A program made the translations under genes and the position numbers. This document shows, piece after piece, positions 46,493-58,479 of a DNA stretch of 64,000 nucleotides (position 1 is the first letter of the stretch; each line of letters begins with the position of its first letter). Under the pieces are notes generated by a model. It searched no databases. It was given only the letters and a program-made list of their open reading frames with translations, and was not told where the DNA came from. The stretch comes from Brachionus manjavacas (Eukaryota > Rotifera > Eurotatoria > Ploima > Brachionidae): positions 10,492,501-10,556,500 of the forward strand of contig JAHQIY010000001.1 in assembly GCA_019054805.1 (NCBI GenBank), in the 5' to 3' direction.

Positions 46493-47443
46493 TTGATAAT
46501 CATATTTTTAACAAACTTGATTTTAAAATAATCTAAGAAAATCAATAAATTACATAGATGAATTGTTTATTTTAGAAAAAAAATTTTAAACAACTAGTTA
46601 TTTTAAATTTTTTCTTCACTAAAATGACAAAATTAATAAATTAAATTGTTATCTTTGAATTAAATTTTTAAATTTGCAATCATTTTTGCTAGGAAAATAA
46701 AATTCTTATGAGGCTTTTGCTTAAATAATAAACTAAATATAAAACTAGAAAATCCCCTCTTCTTTTTATCAAAATTTTTTAGATTTAGTTAAGACACTGT
46801 AGGCTTTAGAAATAAAAAATTAATTCGATAATTGTGGGAAAATTTTCTCTTAGGTAGAGTTGAGATATTTTTTTTCCCACTTGATTGCTTTTAATAGTAA
46901 GAAACATTTTTCACCGATTTGACTCTAAATTTTGAATTTTGAAAAAGCATTCGAAAATTATTCGAAAAATTCCATTAAAAAAAAAATGTATGAAATTGAA
47001 GAAGTCTGATTTTCGATATAAATTTTAATCTAAAAATACTTGATGAAACCTTTTAGGTTTTTTGAATACTTATTGTTTCATTGATACACTGACGGAATCT
47101 TCTTGGACATTAAAAATGAATTTATACCAATAAATTTGATAATGGTTTATTAGAACCTTAAAAATTAAAATATTTTTTAATAAAACAATAAATTGCATTC
47201 TTTTAAATTAAATTTAATTCTAAGTATTTTAATTTTTTCTAATTTTATTTCAAATTTCAAATTTAGTTTCAGTTTATGAATTGATCAAGTTATAAATTTT
47301 CAAGATTTACAACTTGATCAACAGTTTTGTTTTAATAATTAAAAAGTTTCTGTATTTTTGTTTAGATTGTTTATTACAATTAAGTCAAAGAGTACAAATA
47401 AAAAAGAAATTTTTAAAACAATTAATTTTAATAAAATTGGTTT
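46493..47443. other. Convergent intergenic spacer
   Basis: AT-rich sequence between the 3' ends of FKBP12 and the RING-PDZ gene. Nothing else seen. Confidence 0.5.
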
Positions 47444-47589
47444 CTAAAAGTTTTTTGTTTTTTTATTTTTGAAAAATTTTATAAAATTTCGCTTATTTAG
47501 TTCTCGATTACGATTATTTGCTTCAGATTTTTTATCAAAATGGTCTTCAATATCATCATCACTAATCGAATTTTTATCTAAAATTTTAT

Positions 47590-49502
47590 TCAAAAATTCA
47601 ACATATCTAATTTACAAAAAAAATATTTTAAGAATAAAGCATTTGGTTTTTCAGCAAAAAATAAGGTTCTATTAAAAAAAATGAGTAATTTACCTGAATA
47701 TTCATCAACATCGAGATTATCAGCTGAACTGGCGCGAGATATCTTTTTTGATGATTTGTTAAAATATTCCGGCTGAATCACTTCCACTTGGAATCTATCA
47801 TTTTTTTCACTCTCTTTTTTAAGTATTTCAATTGCTTTAGAAAAGCTTTTGTGAACTAAATTAATACCATTAACTTTCAGAATGCAGTCACCCATGCGCA
47901 TACTCGAATTAGCAGCAGGTGAATTTTTTTCTATTTGAGATATGAAATGAGCCCCAGTTTTTCCTTTATTAATCGAAAATCCAAAGCTTTTCGAACCAGG
48001 GCTACGTGATAAAATTATCATTCGACTCTCAGGATATTTTTCTAAAAGAAAAAAAAAATTTTTGTGGGTAAAATTTTATTAAATTTTAAAAAATACCATC
48101 TGAATTAATAGACGAAGCCCTTAATTTTTTATTATCAAGAGTTGAACTCTTAATATTTCCTTTCCTAGACTCTGATTCATCAAAAACTGTTAAATCAACG
48201 TGTTTAGAGTGTTTAAGCATTTTTTTGACAACTTGTTCCCTTTCTAGACCAATTACAGACTCGTCATTTACTTCAATGATCAAATCGTTCTCTCTCAGAC
48301 CAGCGAGACTTGCTGGTGAATCAGCTTGAATGGATATGGTATAGTGCTTACCCTCATTTTTCATGCTTTTAAGCTCAAACCCGTAAAAATCACTTTTATG
48401 AGCCCTGACCAGCTGGCATTTTCTTCTCAAACTATGCGCCTCACTTTCGCTATCTTAAAAACAAAATTAGTTATTTTTTCAAAAAAAGAAAATTATTCAT
48501 GCTACCATCTTTGGTTGTTCTGGGTTCAGTGGGGAATGGATATCGTGGTGGCACTAAAATAGGATTAATGATTTGCAATGCAGAAACTGTATTCGGTGCT
48601 TCTTTAGATTTTGGTTGCTGACTTTTTTGGCTTTGAATCATTGGGACCTCTTTTGTCTGTGGCTGCTTAATTTTTTCACTTTGGACAATTGGCGCTTCGG
48701 TCAATCTATCAAATTCATTTAAAGTATTCTGAATTTCGGCATAAGTATCATCATCATCAGACTTATCTCCAATCAAGCCAAAATCTATGCTTTCAATCTC
48801 CAATTTTCCAAACAATCTATCCGAATTCAATTCATCCAAGTCAACATTTGAATTTTTAAATGAGACTAAATCATTTTTAAGCTTGTTCAAAGAATCCAAT
48901 CGTTCATTTAGTTCATCATTAGCTGAGTCCACGTTTGTTTTATATTCATCAAGCTTTTCTTGACTTGTCTTTACCTCTTCAATGGCAATATCAGCTTTTA
49001 TTTTTGTCAGATTGCTCTTTCTTTTGGAGTCTTTGTTGCGCAGCTCTTCATTTGCTGATTCCCATTTATTTTCAAATTCGTCCAAGCGATCTATCAAGCC
49101 ATTTTGAAGTTCTCTAATTCTTTTGATTAAGTCCTCAGCTCTGATGTTAATACTTTCCCGAATCCAGTCCAGGTTATTTCGATAGTCGCGTTTGGTCTGC
49201 GAGTCCATTGTCTCAATTTGTTCAATTATACCAAAGCTATTCTCAATTGCTTCCTTAAGCTTTTCGTACACTTCTGGTATTTTAGCTCGCGGAATTAGAT
49301 TTATGATTGCCCAGTTTTTGGCTCTTTTTTCAAATTTTTGATTACAAGCTGGGCATATTTGATTGTTTAAATTTTGCACACAATTATCACAAAATGTATG
49401 TCCACACGGAAAAAGAGCAATAGGCAAGTGATCCTTTTCGTCAAAGTTTTCGAAGCAAATCTCACAAACTAATAGTTTTAAAATTTCGTCAGCCAAAAAC
49501 AT
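47590..49502 (-). CDS. RING finger, coiled-coil, two-PDZ protein
   Basis: Exons 48506-49502, 48097-48453, 47694-48041 and 47590-47606 join in consistent phase, giving 572 aa. Residues 13-57 are a C3HC4 RING (CEICFENF, CGHTFCDNC, CPAC), suggesting E3 ubiquitin ligase activity. Residues about 80-210 are highly charged with heptads, likely coiled coil, followed by an acidic then a Gln/Pro/Lys linker. PDZ1 (about 345-420) has FYGFEL and the SPASLAGLRENDLIIEVN helix; PDZ2 (about 460-535) has SFGFSI and MGDCILKVNGINL. The last exon as read adds only DMLNF, but one extra T in its T-run would extend it by about 50 charged residues to a stop at 47444. The layout recalls LNX and PDZRN ligases, which also join a RING to PDZ domains, without their other parts. 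Confidence 0.85.
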
Positions 49503-51113
49503 ATTTTTAATTGTAAGCTAATAAATGTTAAGTTTTTTGTCAATTTTAAAGAGAATAAGTCTGTGGGAGGAAAAAATCATCAATTTTTTATCTCTTAGTA
49601 ATTAAGATAAATTCTTTTATGTTTTTGATAGTTTTTGATGATAATTTTTAATGGATAAAAAGAGCTTTATTTTTCCGAAGATGTGCCGAAAGTTTAAAAT
49701 ATATGAATCATCGGCCACTGATGAACTTTTTTTCATTAAAACATCACCTTTTTTTTTTAATAATTTTTATTTAAATTAAAACGATTTATCTAGAATAATA
49801 AAAATAAGCTATTTATTTTGAAAATAACTAAATAAAAATTAAATTAAAAAATTTATGACTTCAATTAGAAAGACTTAAAAATTATTTTTTAAAAACCATC
49901 TTTGTTATTTATCTTCGAATCATTTTATAATTAACCTGATATTTTCTGAAATAAAACTCTAAAAAATTGAATATTATTTTAAAAGACCTAATTTATCATT
50001 CAAAAACTGTTAAGACTTTTCCACTCCGGGTCCAGATAACGTCCAGAATCTAATGCTAAAAAATCTTCTTGTCTCAATTAAACCCCGCAAATTTTGATGA
50101 TACCTAAATAAATTTCTTCATTAGATAACCCAAACAATCCGACTTACTTAAGTGGAACATTGTTGTAACAGGGGTCTGTCCTTAGCCCAATATTTTTCAG
50201 CATCTTTATGAATGATAAATGGCAGATTATACTTCATAATTTAAAATAAAAACTCTAAAGCAAACCCTTACCTTAATTTAAAGCTGTTCGATAGCTATTC
50301 AATCTAAAATTTTAAGGAATCAATCTTCATGATAAATTACGATTTAAAGATCAACTCGATGTGATTAAAACTTAATGCAGTCAACGATCTAATAAAGACA
50401 TTACTCACCCAATTGATGGGGATTAAGCAAAAATACCTGAGAAGCCTAAGGCACTGACAGGATCAATAATTAAATTTTATTTTCCACTAGTAAACATTCG
50501 CAGTATCAGCCCTTACAAAAATTCTGAAAACCTTTTCTACCAAGGAGAGCAGCACCTAAAACTTCAAAAAGTCGATTATAGGCTCCAAGAACTTACTGGC
50601 GGATATATAAGGAATGGTTTGGACAACAGTGTACATAAAGCAGTGTAAATTGTAAATGAATTCAAAATCAGAATCTAAAGAAGCTACACAAAGCTTCCAA
50701 CTCCTTTGTGCTATTTCTATTTAATTATCTCAGATTGTTTTCCAAAGTTAAAAATCTAGAATTTTAATTTATTCCTTATTTCCTATGATATAACTACTAT
50801 GAAAAAAACCATATCGAAATTTATTTTATTTTTTTTAATTGCAAATTTTATTTATTAATTCATTCTCTTTTAGCTTCATGTACTCTCTAAATATTTAAAT
50901 TTAATAATTTAATATTTTAATTTCTGAAAGAGCTACCGCTCTACCAGAATTTTTTTAACGAATAAAAAAAATGTCATAAAATTGTAAAATGAAAACGTTA
51001 ATTCAATTTTTTTTGCATTTTTTTAAATTATGTTCAAAAGATTGTTAACTATTACAATTAATGAAGTGCCTAATAGATAAAATTGACAATTTGAGCAAAT
51101 AATTCAATTAAAT
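49503..51113. other. Intergenic with an old RT-like patch
   Basis: AT-rich except for 50030-50650, listed separately. No gene supported. Confidence 0.5.
50030..50650 (+). mobile_element. Possible very old LINE remnant
   Basis: This patch is richer in GC than its surroundings. Near 50031 one frame reads PGPDNVQNLMLKNL, which resembles the fingers motif of jockey-like reverse transcriptases (PGPDNI..LLK). Later pieces are not clearly alignable and stops are frequent. Tentative. Confidence 0.35.
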
Positions 51114-51599
51114 TAGGGGTGAGAAACGGTTCGAAGATGGAACCAGTTTGGGGAACTCTGCGTTCTATTTGTACAAACAATATTAATATAAATTATAAAA
51201 TTTAAAATAATTCATTTAAAATTAGCATTTAAAATAACAAATTTAATAAAACATTCATTTTTACAATAAATTTTAATTGATTCAGACTTTCTGAAAAAAA
51301 GTCTTTTGACTTGACTTGAAAAATTATTTATTTAAAATAAGTATAATGCCGTTCCATGTAGTTATTAAGGCCGACATTTTTATTTCAGTCTTTGAAATGA
51401 CTTTTTTTAAGAAAAAAAATTTCAAGTCAAGTCAAAAAACTTTTACTTTTAAACAACTCTGAATTGATTATATGATTGTAATCAACAAGTTAAAATCTGA
51501 ACAAATGTTGTTGTTTTTCTCAGACTTACATAGGCCAAAATTTTTGCTGAATCGGTTCTATCTTCAAACCGATTTTTTCGAACCGGTTTCCCACCCCTA
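51114..51599. mobile_element. hAT-like MITE, 486 bp, with TIRs and 8-bp duplication
   Basis: The left end TAGGGGTGAGAAACGGTTCG and the right end, read from the other strand, TAGGGGTGGGAAACCGGTTC form terminal inverted repeats. They are flanked by AATTAAAT (51106-51113) and AATTTAAT (51600-51607), 8-bp target-site duplications with one mismatch. An inner inverted repeat (TTTTGACTTGACTTGAAA near 51305 and its reverse near 51425) adds hairpin potential. There is no transposase. Size, TIR wording and 8-bp duplication fit a non-autonomous hAT element. Confidence 0.8.
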
Positions 51600-51607
51600 A
51601 ATTTAAT

Positions 51608-53488
51608 GCGATTTAAATTTAAAGTAAAATTTGAATTAAAATTTTAACAAAAAATTCCAACTTAAAATTCAAATTCCAATTTTAATTTAGTCAATATTGA
51701 TCACTAAATTTATTTTCTGATAACCAATTTTTTTCTGTAAGGAAATTTTAAAATTTTTTAAATTTTCATTTAAAATATAATTATTTTTATACTACAATGT
51801 AACAGTCTAATTACTGATTCTTGAAAGTTTCTTGATATTTTTAATTTTATCTTTTATTTATTTTTATTTATTAATATTTTTTAAATCAAAAAGAGTTACG
51901 ATCATAAAAATTAAAATGAAAATCAATTTAGAAAGTTAAGAACTCATTTAGTAAAGGAAACAGGACTTTTTATGTGCTGATTAACATTAAAGAATTTTTT
52001 TAGCGGATTTAGTTTTTTGCGTTGTTTTTTTTTAGTTTCACTTTTTTTAATTTTCATTTAATCTTCGGCCATCCGTAAGCAAGAACTAAAATACAGTGTT
52101 CTAATTTTTGATCACAAAGAATCTGATGATTGTTAAGTGATCACATTTATTTTTAAAATTATCAAATAAATTTGAATTATTGTTTGAATTTTCAAGTAAA
52201 AACTTAATTTTTTTCTTTTTTAAATTCAAAAATAAATTTTATTATTATAAAAATTTGATATGAATGAGTTATAATTCAAATATTTTTTGGACTTAAATTA
52301 AAACTCAAATTAAAAAATAAATTTAAATGCAATTTTTTACAACACTAATTATATAACTAGTATATCTTAAATAGCTCCTGTATTAAAATATTTCAGTTTA
52401 ATCTTTAAATTTCGATTAAATTTTCAAAAATTCAGATACGTGAAACCGACAAAATTTACTAAAACCCAGATCTGATGATAAAAACAAGACTAAATCAAAC
52501 ATGATTTTCACTCAAAATTTAATACAAAATTTAAGTCGCTAGAATTTTTTAAATCAATAACATCCTTTGTCACACTGATCTCGTGACTTTCTATAGTCAA
52601 TTCCTTTACTTTTGTTTTATTTGAAAAATTTTAATTTACAAATTTAACATTATTTTTAAAAATAAAAATTTCATTTGAATTGGAAATCATTCATTCTATT
52701 TTAGAATTTTAAGGGACAAACTTTGTATTTTAAGATAACTTCATAACAATTCTTCAAAAATCTATAGTAGCATCTATAGCTTGGTAATGATTATAGTAAA
52801 AAATAAGATTCATTTTTGAATAAACAAAATTGACAGCGACTTGACAAAATAGATTGAAAGGAAAAGCGACCGAAATTTTTAAATTTTAATTCAAGAGATG
52901 TTTTATCAAAATCTTCGAGGAAATCAAACTTTGAAACTTGATTTGTAGAATCTGAACAATTACGAATTAATAAGTCAGTATTTGGTTTGTTTTTAAAAAT
53001 TCTCAAAAAGATATGATATTAAATCATATTTTTCGTAAGAGATAGAAATTAAATGAATTTTTAAGAGCCTTAAAAATGTAGCGAATTTAAATTTTTGTTT
53101 AATTTAATTTTGAAAGTTTTTGAATAAATAATTAATTAACAATTTAAATTTATTCATATTTTCATGATTTTAATTTAATTCAAAATTGCTCATTTGATTG
53201 TAATATTTTGAAGTATTGTCCAATGTTGCTTAGCAAGTCGACTTTTTGATGGGACAAAATTGATTAAAAGAATAAATTAAAGATCGTTTTACCATAGTAA
53301 GACTTAAACTTTTACCCTGTTGTAACTTATTTATAGTTTTTTTAATTATTCTTGTCCTAAATTTTATTAAAAAATTAATCCTCCATAAAATAAATAGACA
53401 AATTTTGTTAGATTTATAAAATAAACTGATGAAAAAAAAAGTTTTCTTAAAAAAACATTCAAAATGCGAATAGTTTAGTTAGGGTTTA
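51608..53488. other. Intergenic, AT-rich
   Basis: A TGATCACA-type pair lies at about 52109-52148. The open frame at 52791-53006 (minus) has mixed composition but no start context, signal or partner exon that I can defend. Nothing else seen. Confidence 0.45.
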
Positions 53489-53721
53489 TCATTTGGAAAT
53501 ATTTGAAGCAGTTGCAAAATAGATTCCAATTGCACCACCTAAAAAAATTTAAAAAAATAAAAAAAACCTAACAAATAAACAAAACAAAAGCTACCGATTC
53601 CTCCGGCAATAACCAAAGCAGCAAAAATGATGGCAGTGACGACCAAAAAAATAACGCATCGATTATGGCTTCTATCTTTGTATTTTATAAAATTGGTATT
53701 TTTAAAGTCGATTGGTTTCAT
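53489..53721 (-). CDS. Small single-pass membrane protein, 58 aa
   Basis: Exon 1 (53595-53721) starts MKPIDFKNTNFIKYKDRSHN, a basic N-terminus, then a hydrophobic segment CVIFLVVTAIIFAALVIAG. A 56-nt GT-AG intron leads to exon 2 (53489-53538), reading GGAIGIYFATASNISK and a stop. The Gly-rich second half continues the membrane segment (GGIGGGAIGIYF). The short intron of typical size and the continuous hydrophobic character across it support the model. Family not recognised; a small type II or inner-membrane-like protein is possible. Confidence 0.6.
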
Positions 53722-53903
53722 TTTTGTTTAATTTATTTTAGATTAATTCAATTGTTATTATATGAAAAATTTTAAAATAATTTAAAATTTAAATTTTAAA
53801 AGAAAATAAAGATTTTAAAGGTATTAAAATTAATATTCATTTATTGAAGCTTTTATAATTCAATTTCTTTTGTTGTTAATCAAAGAAAATTTCAAAAATT
53901 TTT

Positions 53904-54188
53904 TTAGTAATAATCTTCATCTAGTTGAAATGAGCTATCGTCATCTTGATTCTCATCATCAATTAATTTATCTTTTAATTGCACAAGATAATCATCTAAA
54001 TAATTATTGTCAAAGTATTCACTACTTTCAACACTATTTGAATCCACATCTTGTTCTTTGGATTCTTTGGAATTTAATTCACTCTCTACGCTAAAATCAC
54101 TGTCTTGCTCATTTACCGCAAATGCTTTAGAACAACTGAGACAAGCTGCAATCACAATCACTAATAAAATATTCATACTTTTTATCAT
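53904..54188 (-). CDS. Small secreted acidic protein, 94 aa
   Basis: From the ATG at 54188 the frame starts MIKSMNILLVIVIAACLSCS, a clear signal peptide with cleavage likely near AFA-VNEQ. The mature part is Asp/Glu/Ser-rich with no Cys (DSDFSVESELNSKESKEQD, then DYLVQLKDKLIDDENQDDD) and ends LDEDYY. The acidic, low-complexity composition could suit a calcium-binding matrix component or a propeptide, but no dibasic-flanked peptide repeats are seen. Single exon. Lies just upstream of, and on the same strand as, the small membrane protein gene; any link is unknown. Confidence 0.65.
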   Translation of the reverse strand: MIKSMNILLVIVIAACLSCSKAFAVNEQDSDFSVESELNSKESKEQDVDSNSVESSEYFDNNYLDDYLVQLKDKLIDDENQDDDSSFQLDEDYY

Positions 54189-55186
54189 TTCTATCTAAAT
54201 ATTAGGGAAATTTGGACAGAGAACAACAATAATTTTAATATAAGTTACAACAAGCTAGAAGATGGGAAACAGTAGGATCCCATCTGTGGTAACAATACGT
54301 TTAAAAATAATATTTTTAATCACATCATAGTTTGTTTTTATGCTCAATTTATTTAAATACCTCAAAAGGTATTTGTATATATTTTTAGTAAAATATTTTG
54401 CTATAACTAAAAGTTACTTAAAATTAAAATTGAAAGAGCATTCTAGTGAAAAGAAGTCGCAAATAGCTAAAGGATACATTCGATTCTAAAACTATTTGAA
54501 TAAATTTTGCAATAATGTTTTTCTTTTTTTCAAAAATTTACATAATCAAAATTAAAAAATTCATTAGTTGATTTATTTTTTAAAAATAAAACTTCATATC
54601 CTAATCTATTTATTAAAATGTGTCAAATTTTTTTTTTTCAATAAAATTGAAAAATATAACCACGGTACTGTAAAAAACTTATTGCCCACATTTATTCAAA
54701 CAAAAAAAAATTTTTGTTTGATAATATTATCAATCTAGAACGAATTAACAGTTTAAAAGATTTTTCATAAAATAAACAAGAATTTGATTCTTCAAATATA
54801 GTTAAATTAATATAGTTAATTTCTTGAGTTTTCCATTTGTTTGATAAAAATTAAAATAAATTCAATTTCTTTATTATGCGATTTTCGATACAACGAATTT
54901 GGAAATTTAATTCAGTTTATGACTTTGACATAAATTTGTGATTTAATTTAATTTATTACCGAGTTTAAGGCTTTCAAAAATCATTTTAGAAAATAGACAT
55001 CTTTTACTTTTGAAAACCTGTTTTTCATGGGTTTCAAATTTTACCTTTTAATTTTGATATATATAATTTAAAATTAATTTATTGAATAAAATTTTCAAAT
55101 TAAATCAATTTTTTTTAACGACAAATTAATAAAAGTCCAAATTTAAATTAAATTTTAATAATAATTATATTAATAATGCTTTTTAC
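54189..55186. other. Intergenic, nothing seen
   Basis: AT-rich DNA between the acidic peptide start and the GCLC 3' end. No feature supported. Confidence 0.5.
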
Positions 55187-57075
55187 TTAACAATTTTCAT
55201 CAAATAACATTTGAGGGCAAGACACCTTTCGATTTGTAATCAAATAAATGTGCCAAATCAGATCATAGTTTATTTCATTATTAACTACTGAATCATGCAG
55301 ATATTTTGGGTGATCCTTGACAAATCTTCTCATGTAACTTGCTGGAGTCATTAAGGTGCCATTAGCTCGCGAACTTATTAATTTAATATACTGTTTTAAT
55401 TTACATAAAGTAAAAGCTTCAATATTTTCCATCAAAGACAAATAGTCAAATAAAATTTCACTCAAACCCTTGAATTCGTCATTTCCATTTATAATTTCAT
55501 CAATGCTCAGCTCAACCAACTCACAAGTTTTTTTCTTTTCCATCAAATCTTCTTGTTCGTAAACATTCTTTCTAAAAAAATATTTTTGTTCCAAACAAGC
55601 ATTTCTCTTCTGAGCCCTTTTCATATTTTCATCAATTTTGCTTATTGGAATCAAAAAATTGAGATCAAATTGCTTGATTGCGTGAGTTAGTAAAATAACA
55701 ATAGCACAAAAGGCGCTGTTCTCAAAAGAAGTAAATTGCAGCTCAACAGGCCGGAATTCAACACGCCATCCTATCTTTTCAGCATTGTCGCGGATCGGAG
55801 GTGGCTTGAATCTCATCGATTGCCAATTTGTCGATTGAATATTTTCAAATGAGTCCACATCTTGGTCATCATCGCTGGTCAGCTTTTCTTTAAAAATAGC
55901 AATAGGATCTCTGATAAACAAATGGCTGACATGATCAGCTAGAATTTTATCAACTTTATTTTTTATTAATTTTTCATACAACTCTGTGTCTTTGACTAGC
56001 TCTATGTCATTATAAGGCTGCCCTGGTTCGCTTAGGAACGAATCTACAGAATCGTACCGTGACTTATAAACACGATATTTGTCTCTTTTTAAAGGTAAAT
56101 GACCAAGCTCCTCGTCGGTTCGGTCATCTACCGATGCACTGATCACATTCCAGCGACAATCTATGTCACATAAATACCCTCTCCAGATTGGCGACGATGC
56201 ACTCAATGCCAAAAGTATGGGCGTAAGAGGTAGAAGTTGATCATAGAGATGTTTTGCTTCTTCTATAGATTCGGCCTGAAACGTTGCTTGAAGACACGAA
56301 CAGCCCATTCCGAAGCCGGTTGCGTCTTCAGTCAGAAATTACGATCAATAAAAAAATATTCCAAATTTAAATTACCTAAATAGACATGATCTTCCTTTGC
56401 CAAATTTTGGCACTCTGAATTTTCAAGATGTGGTAATTTTTCTACAAAAGGACTCAGAGTGTTTTGATCCTTAAAAATAGGAACATAAATGGAAACATTT
56501 TTGTTTTTTCGTTCTCTAATATTTCTTGATAGAGTCCTAAAGCGAGGATGACCATTGAAAATTATTTCATCAGGATAAAAAATAGAACTTGAAATATGTT
56601 TAGTTGAGCTTGGTTTGTAAGAGGGGTAAGTGAATTCATCACAGCCTAAAAGTGGAAAAGAAGTAAGAGAAATAACGTGTTCATTTTGGTCAAGAAGAGC
56701 TTCGATTGTTTTTCTTCTGAGGTCCATATTGTCTTCCAGGTATTTGAAAGTGTTCAAGTCATACAAAAATGGTTCAATAGGTGTAGACTCGACCATGTAG
56801 CTGGCATACTCAGGATGAAAAAAAGCTATTTTTGAGTCTTTTAGCTTTTCCAGGAGTTTTTCTGCTTTGAGAAGAAGCTGGACTCTTTTTTTTGCGTGAT
56901 CAAAGCGGATCAAAGTGAACTCAATTTCGTCGCCCCATTTAAAAGGATAATTGCGGCTATTTTTAAACTTTTTATAAATTCGAATAAATTGTTCAATGCC
57001 TGAGTTTCGAATATTCCAAGAATGCTTTTTGGTTTCAGTCCAGTCAAGTGGTGTACCTGAGCTCAAAAGTCCCAT
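55187..57075 (-). CDS. GCLC: Glutamate-cysteine ligase catalytic subunit
   Basis: Cytosolic enzyme joining glutamate and cysteine with ATP to gamma-glutamylcysteine, the rate-limiting step of glutathione synthesis. Exon 1 (56376-57075) and exon 2 (55187-56325) are split by a 50-nt GT-AG intron; the junction reads DHVYLDATGFGMGCSCLQ. The product has 612 aa (human 637). Match to animal GCLC runs end to end: MGLLSSGTPLDWTETKKH, KWGDEIEF (metal/glutamate site, residues about 46-53), ITSFPLLG-like SLTSFPLLG, NVPIFKD-like YVPIFKDQNT, DIDCRWNVISASVDDRT, YNDIELV, HLFIRDP, ENIQSTNWQSMRFKPPP, GWRVEFRP and ENMKRAQKR. The C-terminus is slightly shorter than in vertebrates, ending QMLFDENC. No regulatory subunit gene is in the window. 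Confidence 0.96.
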
Positions 57076-57555
57076 ATTTAATAAAAAAAACTAAAATTTT
57101 TGCATTTTATTTTTAGTATTTTTAATAAAACAAATACGCAATAAAATGCTATGGTATGTAGAAATTCTTTAAATTTTAAAATTCCAAATTACAGAGCCAT
57201 GAAAAAAGATGAGTAACATGTAAGAAATTAAAATTTATTTTCATAATTTTTATTTATTTTAAAGAATATTATTATTTTTTTAATTAATTCTAAAAATTAC
57301 GCCAAAATTTACGTAATTACGTAAATAGTATGCGGTTTTTGGCTAAATTATTCTGGAATTTTATCGTAATTTACCGATCCGAAAATCACACGTCAAACGG
57401 CTATTTACGCTGGATTTACGCATAAAATGTCACAAAATTTCGTAAAAAAATGAGTAAAAAAATATTAATTGCTATAAATTTTCCGAAAAAAATTAGTAAT
57501 AGCTGTTAATTTCATCCCTGTATTTCCTATGACTTTCTTCATTCCAAAGTATATT
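57076..57555. other. Intergenic with ACGTAA-rich patch
   Basis: Between 57298 and 57450 there are many TTTACG/CGTAAA motifs, including the palindrome TTACGTAATTACGTAA. Similar motifs occur at about 42962 and 45405. Possibly a decayed MITE. No gene. Confidence 0.45.
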
Positions 57556-57780
57556 TTAGAAAAACTCTTCTTTGGTTAACAAATCATACACAAGCATAGA
57601 AAATTTTGTTTTTTTTTCAACTTCAAGTAATAATAGACCAACTCGATTGTGAATTTTAAAAATTAATAAAATTTTATGAATAATTTTGAACGAAAACTTA
57701 CAATTACCACTTTTTCCTTGATTTCTTTTCTCTTGTTCCTCCATCCGTTTTTCTAGTTTTTCAAGTCTGTCTAAAAAGAC
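57556..57780 (-). CDS. Candidate 3' exons of a small coiled-coil protein
   Basis: Exon 57702-57780 follows an AG acceptor and reads VFLDRLEKLEKRMEEQEKRN, then GKSGN, ending at a GTAAGT donor. Exon 57556-57641 continues as FGLLLLEVEKKTKFSMLVYD and LLTKEEFF then stop, across a 60-nt intron. The heptad-rich first part looks like a short coiled coil. A possible first exon near 57905 (MLDAVLANQLNDDYLSSSS) lacks a clean donor. Family unknown. Confidence 0.4.
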   Translation of the reverse strand, partial: VFLDRLEKLEKRMEEQEKRNQGKSGNCKFSFKIIHKILLIFKIHNRVGLLLLEVEKKTKFSMLVYDLLTKEEFF

Positions 57781-58479
57781 CTATATTTAAAACAAACATA
57801 ATTTACTTATTTAACAAAAAAATAATATTTTTGAAAATTCTAAAATATAAATTGAAATATTAAAAAATCAGACGAAGAAGATAAATAATCATCATTTAGT
57901 TGGTTTGCAAGGACAGCATCAAGCATTTTGCATCATTTATATAAAACCGAAAAAAAAGCAGAAAACATCAGAACGAGAAAAGTAAAAAGATAAAGACCAA
58001 AACAACGGTCACAACAATGTTAATAGATGATGGTTTAAAAATAATAAAAAAAATTCTCCTCATAATTTACGATAAAAAATAAATGAAATGCTTCAAAACA
58101 AATTTTTTCAAATAAAAATAATTTTTAAAAACCAATTTTTTTTAGTTTTAAATGAATGGCTGTGTTGTAAATAAATAATATCATATTAAGGGATTGAAAT
58201 TCATATTGACGTACGATATAAGCCTGTCACTGACTATTATATCATATTCTGTACCAAATTTGCATAAAGAGATAGTACAAATACATAATTGCCGTCCTGT
58301 TGATATTTTTTTTAATGATTTGATCATTTTTACGTAAACTATTTTAAAAAAAAAATAATTTTTTTCTACATTGTTGTGATATACCGACATCTTTGTCGAT
58401 ATCACTAAAAAGTTGATTAAATTAACCATGAGAGTTTAAGTAAACAAGGAGCAAAAATAGCTGCCCCAATAGTCTACCG
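57781..58479. other. Intergenic, nothing certain
   Basis: AT-rich. The open frame at 58181-58429 (minus) has no supporting feature. The right end abuts the LINE remnant. Confidence 0.45.

Noticed and set aside
58181..58429. 82-codon minus-strand frame
   Set aside because: No recognisable motif or splice context; length is within chance for this window.
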